From the NCBI GenBank assembly GCA_944470555.2, contig OX104134.1, positions 69,434,678 to 69,498,677 on the forward strand: a stretch of DNA of 64,000 bases. The letters are read 5' to 3'. This document shows positions 56,207 to 64,000 of the stretch, in pieces. The notes beneath the pieces were generated by a model. That model saw only the letters and a list, made by a program, of their open reading frames with translations. It ran no database searches and had not been told where the DNA came from. The stretch comes from Heterobilharzia americana. Taxonomy: Eukaryota > Platyhelminthes > Trematoda > Strigeidida > Schistosomatidae. The number at the start of each line of letters is the position of its first letter. Position 1 is the stretch's first letter. Made by a program: the position numbers and the translations under genes.

Positions 56207-57060
56207 TTGCACTGTTCCCGGAGAAAATTTCAAGAAGCCTCCAGAGGTCCGCACCCCCAGGTTTCCAGGAGACTGGTGCCCGTGAACGGAGCCCCGAAGA
56301 TTGTTAGGAAACGATTTGAAGACATCCCGACAACTCCATGTGTGGCTCTCAGAATGCTGTCGGTGGAACGATATGACCTAGGAACCATGAGTTCGTGTTG
56401 TGGGGCCTTAATAACGAATGCTTTCGAGACGCGAATACTCTGGCTAGCTTACCTTTCAAGCACCTTGACTTTGCCCTGCATCAACGCTTCAGGCCTTGGA
56501 AGTCAAATGTTACAGCCAAGAGCGTTACTGTCTCTACTAGGTTCCGACATACTGGCCTTTACCAGACCCTGTCCCCTGAGGAATGTAGATTTTACCCTGC
56601 CTTTCTGTGGGGATTCATACATTACGGGCTGTCTTGACACATATTGCAGGGGTGATGGAATACTTATATATATTACTAGTGACTTCCTCATACTACCATT
56701 CATTTCGGGGGCATACTGAGGTGGTTCATGTGAAGTTTCCACTAATGAGTTTATGCTCGAGCAAAGTGCACCTATTAGTTGGATAATATTCCGTGACTCA
56801 CCATGAAAACGATTTCGTAGAATCACATATACAACTGCAGTTGAAGCGGCAGATGCTTAATATTGGAGTGAGCCTGAACGATCTATATGTACATTGGATG
56901 CAGGCTGCAGTACCAACCGTAGGTGATGACCCTGTTATGATAAGTCGGATACCCCGTGCTCAAACTTGGGGCATGGATGAACTCATAGCCAACGGAGATT
57001 TGACTTGAATTGGGTTCACCTACTGGGAGCATCTGGTGCGAGACTGGGGTCCCAAGTAGT
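56207..57060 (+). pseudogene. CR1/Jockey-like endonuclease, + strand (C4)
   Basis: A 170-codon frame (56207-56719) includes LLSLLGSDILAFTRPCPLRN at 56520-56590, corresponding to the S-x-x-D-I-L-A-F-T-E-T-W-L motif of AP-endonuclease-type domains, with the catalytic Glu-containing triplet damaged to R-P-C. It is followed by DFTLPFCGDSYITG and GDGILIYI (R-x-G-G-G-V-L-I-Y-V pattern) at 56655-56680. MDELIANGDLT at 56970-57005 may be a broken G-D-F-N motif. It is oriented opposite to C1. Confidence 0.5.
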
Positions 57061-59390
57061 GACACTGATACCAACTACTGCGCAGTAGGCCTAACAGGTG
57101 TTCGAATCGGCTCCTACGGGTTGATAGGGGTACTGGAAAAAAGCGTAAGAAATATTTTGCAGAACTTATTTTTGGAAACCAGAGCATGGACATCTGACCA
57201 ATAACTCCGAACTCTGTATCTATCCCAAATGCGAACGCAAGGCATTGAATAGCATATGTGAGACAGTTCATTAGGAGTTAGCAAAACTCATACTAAATGT
57301 CATTGACATTCGACTGAAGATGACGAGAACATGAGGTACGGTTTGGGCCTCAGCGTCAAGTGAGGGGCCAGAAAAGTACTTGGAGTCTAACTAATTCTTA
57401 TCAGGGTGATCATCAGAATACTTGACCATGATGGTTTGCACTTCAAGTCGTTGACTTTAGAGGCGGACAATATTTCTTGGACCGTCGTCTACCTTTTGGA
57501 CCCCTAATCACCGCAGCTAGCCTCCCTACGAGCTGCATGTGCATCACTCTGTTCACCTAAAACACAAAGGAACAAGTTGAGGGGCCTGGTAACAAGCCGA
57601 TGGTTAGAACCAAGTTCGTAGTCTTCACTAGGGTTTCTGACATGTTTCCTCCCGTTAAATAACTGAAGAAGATCTCCTTTTCGTGTTCGCTGCTTACCTG
57701 CAGGCCTGGGTTCGATTCTTCCAGGACTTCTGAAGTTTGAAAGTGAGCACCGGGGAGGGGCAGTCCTGGGGGAGGCCTTTGAAGAGCAGATCTCTTCAAA
57801 GAACGATTCTAGGCTGCCTCCATGTGGACATATCATCAGAGTCTAGTCCTTTGGTTACCCTGTCCTCTGACGACTTCAGATTCTGCAGCATCAGGGGAAT
57901 GACGCCGATAAATGTTCTCCATCGCTTGAAAGTATCTACTCACTGTAATTCAGCTTCGGTGAAAGTTTCCTGAATGCTGATATTTTTACGCATGGCCTTT
58001 TGATGGCTTAGTCAGAATATGTGAAGGACACTCCATCGTTCATATATAAGATAGCGGTCAGAGTAGGTTACTGAAACAGTCAGTGCACACCTAAAAATTG
58101 ACACTGGTGTAACTGAGTGTGCTCACGCGACGGGTGGCGAGCTAACGGTAGAACGGTCCAATATTCTCTGTGACCAATGTATACGTACGTCTAATCAACC
58201 GATTCTCGCAACATTACGGATAGAAAATGGAATAACTTTACACTGTAATGCCTCATTCTCAGTGGAGACTTTGGTATCGTTGAATTTAATCTGGTCCCTC
58301 CCTCTGGGATTGAATATGTCTGAAGACAAAATTAAGAGACACAATCACCACGAACGAATCAATTTGATGTGGGCCTGCCCTACACCCAAGGGACGACCAA
58401 TGACGGATTAAGTAGTACCAGACTCTTTATTTCTCTATTCCAAGGAGAAACTACTTTTTCTCAGGGGCATCTACTGAAGGTATTAATACACGACAAGCAG
58501 CACGCTGTCCCTATTAGCTAAACATTAAGGGTGTTTCTTATCAGCTAAGTGTTAGAGTTATGAGGCCGACAAATAAAAAATATTTCCAACGGTACGTAGT
58601 TAGTTTTCATTCAGAGTTTCATCCTTAATTGTCACCGTTAGGGGCATTTCCTACTCCACAAGGGAGGCTGTAATACGTCTTCCTTTTGCGAAAGAAGATA
58701 TCAGGAATACCGAAAATTGAAGCCCTAAGTACCTACCGGCTTCTGCACTAATCCAAAGTGTAAGCTACGATGCCAACAGACTTCTCCATTTTTATTTTAT
58801 TCTTTATTTTAAGTGCCACACAGTTGGGAGTGTTTTCTCCTCAAGGGGAGACCTTCACGTTTGTGGGATAATGTGCTCCTAGTAGGTCGTCCCAAAGCTT
58901 GTTGGGAAGTGTTTTTGGTTTCTGCTATCTACTGGCGATGTTCACTGGATCCTCATAAGAACGTCGAACTACTTCTTGTATTCCTGTTTGCCTTTTTAGA
59001 GCCTTGAAGAGTAAGCAGGAACAGAATATCACACCGAGATATGGGTCTAACACTAAATACGCAGAACACAAAAAACCCCTATTTCACTACTCTACCTGCT
59101 AAAAAATTACAAGGCTGTATGCTGAGAACTGTAGTGAACCACTATAAATGATATTTCCCGCTTATGACAGAATTTGTGTAGTTTGAAGAAGCATAGAATT
59201 TTATAACTGCTATTTAAGTATCGATGACGAAAGACCGTCAAAAGTAAGACTTTTTGAGGATAAATTCCGGAGGATTGTCTAGTATTAATAAAAGGCGCAT
59301 AGGAGCATTTCCTTAAATTTGCTTTTGTATCAAATGTGTTTGTAATGTAAACAGCGGCAATACCACCAGTAGCGCTACTTTGTTTCAAGG
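57061..59390. other. Unassigned; retroelement-like left part, possible promoter region on the right
   Basis: 57500-57840 has a 110-codon minus-strand frame (with RSPGRIEPRPAGKQ) that looks like repeat sequence but was not identified. From about 58 kb the DNA returns to AT-rich composition. The part before 59391 must hold the upstream region of the Na,K-ATPase beta-like gene; no core promoter element can be picked out with confidence. Confidence 0.35.
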
Positions 59391-59547
59391 ATGAAGTCAG
59401 TTTCGGGTGATGAGAAACTTCCATTCTTGAATGATGAAGGTTCTTCATATCCTAGTAATAAAAAAACTGATCCTTGGTACAAGAAGCAAGTTTGGAACAG
59501 TGATGAAAAGACAAAATACTTAATGGGACGTACTGTGAGTGGCTGGG
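59391..59547 (+). CDS. Exon 1, Na,K-ATPase beta subunit-like
   Basis: ATG at 59391 opens 52 codons plus one base, ending at the donor GGCTGGG/gtaggt. The cytoplasmic N-terminus is hydrophilic (MKSVSGDEKLPFLNDEG, then DPWYKKQ) and ends with VWNSDEKTKYLMGRTVSGW (residues 34-52). W-N-x-x-x-K-x-(2-3)-L-x-G-R-T-x-x-S-W is the signature immediately before the single transmembrane helix in P-type ATPase beta subunits; here SGW replaces SSW. The beta subunit is a type II membrane glycoprotein that folds with and delivers the catalytic alpha subunit. The start is supported by absence of an upstream in-frame extension with similarity. Confidence 0.75.
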
Positions 59548-59585
59548 GTAGGTTGTATTCTACTAAATTCACAGTAATTTCTAAG

Positions 59586-59729
59586 TTAAATTTTGGTTAC
59601 ATTACTTCATCCTGTATCTGTGTTTGCTTGTTATAATGACTGGCTTACTGATAATAATCACCCAACTAATTATCAGTAATGACCAACCTTATATAACTGG
59701 TCTTGACAGCCCGCTCGCACTTTCACCAG
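59586..59729 (+). CDS. Exon 2, Na,K-ATPase beta subunit-like (transmembrane helix)
   Basis: After a 38-nt intron (gtaggt...ctaag) two bases TT complete the codon begun by G in exon 1 (Val), and the frame continues KFWLHYFILYLCLLVIMTGL and LIIITQLIISNDQP, a single strongly hydrophobic helix (about residues 56-78) with the Y-F-x-x-Y-type alpha-interaction face, then YITGLDSPLALSP before the donor CCAG/gtaatt. The position of D-x-P and S-P-G after the helix matches family members. The phase match across so short an intron, and continuation of the expected topology, confirm the gene. Ectodomain exons were not found before 64 kb. Confidence 0.75.
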
Positions 59730-60458
59730 GTAATTTCTCATCTTCTTTTTTTAAACTAACTATTTTATCATGTTGCAAAGGTTTGTTGTGTCTTCGATGA
59801 CCCAACAAATTTCGTGCTTCTTTTACAAAGCAATGTTAATTGATTTGCTATTATAACCATTTTGAGTTATGGGCACTGACTGTCCCAAAATTGATCGATT
59901 CATTTCCAGCCATCTTAAATACATCATTGGGGACATCTTAGGCTGAATTTTGAATGAGAGAAATCAAAATGGCCATAATTCGCCATCAAACAGAGTATCT
60001 TAATACAACTAATCGGGATCGTTCAATATAGAAAACGTAATACGACGACAAGTTATGAGTTGAAAAAGTGAAGTACTAAAAACATTGGTGCCAAGCTAGC
60101 CTGGTTACCGTGTTGTAGGAATTATTCTTGTTCGTGTTTTTGATTCCATCGAGAAGGCTTACACAGGTGTATGCACTTGTCATTCTTGGTGTCCTTAAAC
60201 TATTTCATCTTATTAACTACTTAATTCTTAAGTTTTGTTTCTCAGACTTTTCCAGGATTGTTTGGTTAGACTGATCTGCATGATAATGATTTTGTCGACA
60301 GTTGTACTTCACTCAGTGATGAGTATATTCCATAAACAAAATGTATGTTCCTAGTGGGCTTCTTTGTAATGGTTTACCACTTCGAGTGTACCAAGGTGAG
60401 TGGCAAGACTCCAAAACTTTTTCTTAAGTCGTAGCAAGATTCGGATCTCGTGGTTTAT
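59730..60458. other. Intron of the beta-like gene; possible RT remnants
   Basis: No exon of the beta subunit ectodomain was found. Degenerate minus-strand text upstream of 60458 could be linker sequence of the C3 element. Confidence 0.35.
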
Positions 60459-61230
60459 TCACAGAAGATAATGTTTCCGTCCCCTCGGGACAGTCCACGG
60501 AATGAACGGTTGAGTCACTTGTACATATAACGTTTTGAAGGAGCACCACGCACCTTCAACTGAGGCTTCTGGATTGACTGTCCAGCCCTCCGAAGAAGTT
60601 ACCAAGTAAGTAGCTTCCATATTCGCTTTCCATCTGTTGGATCTAGTTGGTGCATCGGCCTGGTACAAGACATCTGCTGTGAATCTAAAGATGATAGCAG
60701 CATGATCACTTTTACCAAGGGGTGCTAGATGCCAGATGAAGCATACATCATCTGTGTGTGAGAATACTAAGGCTAGAACTGATGGAGCATGCTGATGATC
60801 ATATCTGGTCGCCGTCCTAATGCGCTGCATGAGGGCTAAGGAAATTGATGTTTCCATTAACCTGTTATCAAACGATTTACGTGGTGCCTTTGTTGTTAGT
60901 CTATCCCAGTCAACTAATGGTGCGTTGAAGTCTCCTACAACTAAGCATTTATCTATCCAGAGGGTCAGATTATTCAGGAGGAAGTCTGCTGCCTCACGTT
61001 CAGGGCTTTGATATATTTCGATTATGTTAACATCTCGTCCCTTGCATTACAGTCTGCAGTGCAGCATTTCACATGTCCCATTTTCATGTGCAACTGTTTC
61101 TATGGCTTTTACAGTTAGGGTATTCTTTACGTAAAGGATAACTTCACCACCTTTACGTGCTAACCAGTCACTTCTGAGAGCTAGTCGTTTGTCTGGATCT
61201 AAAATATGCAGAATATATCCTTTGAAACAA
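60459..61230 (-). pseudogene. CR1/Jockey-like APE endonuclease fragment (C3)
   Basis: On the minus strand: RSDWLARKGGEVILYVKNTL (about 61180-61120; the R-x-G-G-G-V-x-L-Y-V strand), one stop, then DVNIIEIYQSPEREAADFLL, KCLVVGDFNAPLVDWDRLTT (about 60940-60890; catalytic G-D-F-N), MQRIRTATRYDHQHAPSVLA, and APLGKSDHAAIIFRFTADVL (about 60720-60660; the S-D-H motif). Catalytic motifs of the C-terminal half are intact. The catalytic Glu is not seen because the fragment starts after it. It belongs to the same broad clade as C1. It is inserted in antisense to the beta-like gene, probably in an intron. Confidence 0.8.
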
Positions 61231-64000
61231 ACAGTGTGTTTGGTTTGGTGAAAACTTATGATAACCTGGAGGTTAAGACATTCAAATAAAGATTTTCGGA
61301 GGCGTATTTTATTTTGTACCTCTAATAAATGAACAGAAGTTCTGACTATCCCTTCAAATGATTTGAATTTTTACATGGTGATAGACAGTTACAGAACTTG
61401 TATAGTCTGAGTACGAAAAGTAAACGTCAACTTTACTCGTATTTTATTGATATTATCTTCATCTTGACAACTATCAGGGGAATTGAGGATGCGGTTTTCA
61501 TCCTGTTTTGAACTCGCCAACTGGAAATACCTGCCACCAGTGAGCAATGTTTTAACTGAGACATGAACCCAGTACCCATTGCTTCGAACTCAAAAGCTTC
61601 ATTCACTAGGGATGATAGCCACCTATTGTACAACGGGTATCGTTTGTTGTTTTGATATTTGTAATTTCCTGTAACTATACAAGGTCGAATCGATATTCTT
61701 CACAAGAAAATTGGTTTTGTGGCGTGTCAGTTTTGATTGAATATGTCTTGGGGTTTTAACCATGGTGAAACCAAAAAGCATTCTTGTAGTGTGTACGAAA
61801 TAACTGCAAGTAAAATTCATATAAATTTATTGCATCTGGAGTTCCTCCTGTGTGTAGCTGTCTTACCAACCGCTTGCCACATATTTTACAGTTATACTTA
61901 AAATATAACATTCTTACTGATTTTTTCCCGAGGATCCTTAGTTTAAAAAGCTGAAGTGGTTACGCTTTAGATGCCACAGTCTTTATTGTGGGGCAAATTT
62001 CAAACCTGTTGAGGATTAACACTGTGAAAACATACCTGGTCAAAAATGAGTGAGCTCACGTCTGTTATCATAGCCACATAAACCACCAATTAAACTGAAT
62101 AGATAATCGGTTCATTGAAGCAGATACCTATGAAAAGTAATTGTATAAGCAACTTCTATCACTAAGCATATTTGTAAATTTGATGGGAACCCATTTCGAA
62201 ATGTTGAAATGTACAAACAGCTGCAGTCATTTCGCTGTAGAATGGGAACACACAAGGTTCTGTGGATGACGTTTCAACTTCTACCATGCTCTTTCTGATC
62301 AGCATTTACCCAAATTACAAAGCCATAAATTATTTCAGATTTTCCAATTCTCTCAACAGCTCCGTAGAGTGTGTTAGATATGTCAGAAGGAATGAAAACC
62401 GGTAAATCTGATTGCAAATGCGAAAAGTAAAGTTTAATGAATTCATGAATTCTATTAGAACCATTATCTAGATGCTATATACTTGATTATACATACCATG
62501 ATGTAATATAAGAAAATATATGCGTACATGGCACAAAATAAGGCGCCGATTGAAGTTTGACCACATAGAAATGAGTAATTTTTACAGGTCAGGTAGTAAC
62601 GCGAAAGTGGGTGTTCAAATCAAATATAAGTAAATTAATTCATTCTGAATAGTGCAGGTAACGATCGAACAGGAAGTTGGATAACAATGAGAGTTTTCGA
62701 AATCACTTGGATTTTGGGTGAAAAAACAATGACGACAGTAATGATGTTTATACTGAGGTAAAACTAAACTGACTGAAGATAGATTCCCTCAGACTGCACA
62801 AAACGTGGTCAGTCTAGACCCTCGGTAACAGTGTAAGGATAAGAATTCTAAAAAAGCCATATGTATACTAAAACTAACAATAGTCACATGATAATAGGGA
62901 AAAGGCAAGTTCAGTGAAACAGACTGAGAACGAAATACAACAACAATAAAAAGTAACTGAAGGTTGAAGACAGGTAGAAAAGAATAGATATTACCAAGCC
63001 ACGTAGGAGTTAGTGCCGTAGATTAGCTCTACCGGCGTTGTGTCTATGTACAGAGTTTTGGTTTGGCAATTCAAGTTGTACAGGCTCGTGCAGTTGCAAG
63101 CATTTTGTCCCACTGCTTTCTAATAATCGTGAAAGTTTGAGAGCACCAGAATTATACCCATAGTTCGTGAGATGTTTCTTTTTTTAGAGTAGTAGAATTT
63201 CCTTTTCTGTACACCGGCAACGATTCAGGTTGGTGTTCAGTTATTCGAGTAGACAAATACCTCTATTTGCTACCTATTTATTTGCTCCTGAAGACCCATT
63301 CAATTTCACAGTAACTTAATTTGTCGTTAGTATATTCAAATCCAACAACCGCTTTGAACCTTCGACTTACCACCTGACCTGTAGAAATTACTCCTTTCTA
63401 TACGATCAAACATCAATCTATGCCTTAGCTTGTGCTATGTAGGTATATATTTTCCTGCATTGCACCATGGTTCACATAATCAAGTGTGATGATAAGTCCT
63501 AATTGAATCCATAAGTTTATTCAATCCTGTCTTTTTTTAATTCATTGGTTATTTTAAATCCGTATCGTGAAGCAGATGTTTTAATAAAATGTCCGATCGT
63601 TTAAATTGCTCAAAATGTAAGTACAAGTGGAAATCATCTATTTTGATATAATTTGAGCTGTACGTTTTGATACTTGTAAGTGTCGATTTGAGCCTGAGCA
63701 GAAGCTGCATACTACTGGGCTATATGTGTAAAGTGAACACTAATAGTTTATAGATTCACTTTTTATAAAATCTGTGTCTGTAATGTAACTTCATTTTTCC
63801 ACTAATGCGAGTTAGTTGTGGTAGGACGCCAGATATTGAGAGGGGAAGCTTCCCAAATTTAGGTATTTTTTGTTCAGGTATATAGACGAATCTATGTGTT
63901 CTCATGCTCTTTATCTGAATAATGAGCCGAAAAGTTTAGGAAGCCTGAAAGGCTATCCACAGGGTATGATGAAGCGCACTTTGTAGACAAATGTAAGGAG
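61231..64000. other. Unassigned right edge
   Basis: AT-rich DNA. The section near 61490-61610 (containing ctgccaccagtgagcaatgt) looks like a dispersed repeat, without a family name. No exon, RNA gene or intact mobile element was recognised. Confidence 0.35.

Noticed and set aside
56503..56826. 107-codon minus-strand open frame
   Set aside because: It is antisense to the + strand CR1-like endonuclease whose motifs are recognisable.
1..64000. Bacterial-type features (operons, CRISPR, terminators, Shine-Dalgarno sites)
   Set aside because: The window has spliceosomal introns, SINEs and non-LTR elements and no regularly spaced repeats with unique spacers; prokaryotic features do not apply.

Overview
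This is eukaryotic, AT-rich, intron-containing DNA from a flatworm, most likely a schistosome-type trematode. That is an inference from three things: an Na,K-ATPase beta-subunit-like gene whose first intron is only 38 nt, abundant decayed RTE-like and CR1/Jockey-like non-LTR retrotransposons of the kind common in trematode genomes, and tRNA-derived SINE copies. No bacterial features (operons, ribosome binding sites, CRISPR) are present. Almost every long open frame here is decayed retrotransposon sequence or its antisense shadow; the genuine host coding sequence is a handful of short exons.

Layout. (1) 0.3-17.8 kb is a retroelement complex built around a large inverted duplication: 318-4471 and 12940-17093 are reverse-complement copies (position p pairs with 17411-p) with no net length difference and very few substitutions. 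The right arm is continuous with larger element copies on both sides. It contains a family A element on the + strand (9425-10602 and 14429-15685) that is split by a nested minus-strand family A element (about 10603-14425). The left arm begins and ends abruptly. Between the arms lie a minus-strand family B element with target-site duplications (4943-8335) and the 3' end of a TPR-protein gene (8783-9283). (2) 18.5-50.1 kb is occupied by exons of what I read as one minus-strand tectonic-family gene (ciliary transition-zone protein). Six candidate exons were found; the last four join in consistent reading phase, and their introns hold further family A fragments, a solo family B 5' end, a complete family B element with an 11-bp target-site duplication (33808-37087), a head-to-head pair of tRNA-derived SINEs (37.97-38.27 kb) and a composite family B element (38717-43521). 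(3) 48.9-57.9 kb contains decayed CR1/Jockey-like elements in both orientations, including a GC-richer island. (4) 59391-59729 is the 5' end of a + strand Na,K-ATPase beta-like gene. (5) 60.4-61.3 kb is another CR1/Jockey-like endonuclease fragment, and the remainder to 64 kb shows nothing I can assign.

The most striking signal is a pattern rather than a gene. In three separate cases, non-allelic retroelement copies share tracts that are essentially identical, including shared disabling mutations, while the same elements diverge sharply on either side: the 4.15-kb inverted arms, a 2.5-kb tract between the elements at 4.9-8.3 kb and 38.7-43.5 kb, and a 403-bp tract found a third time at 27.6-28.0 kb. 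This fits ectopic gene conversion or segmental copying between inverted retroelements. Assembly chimerism is the main alternative to exclude.
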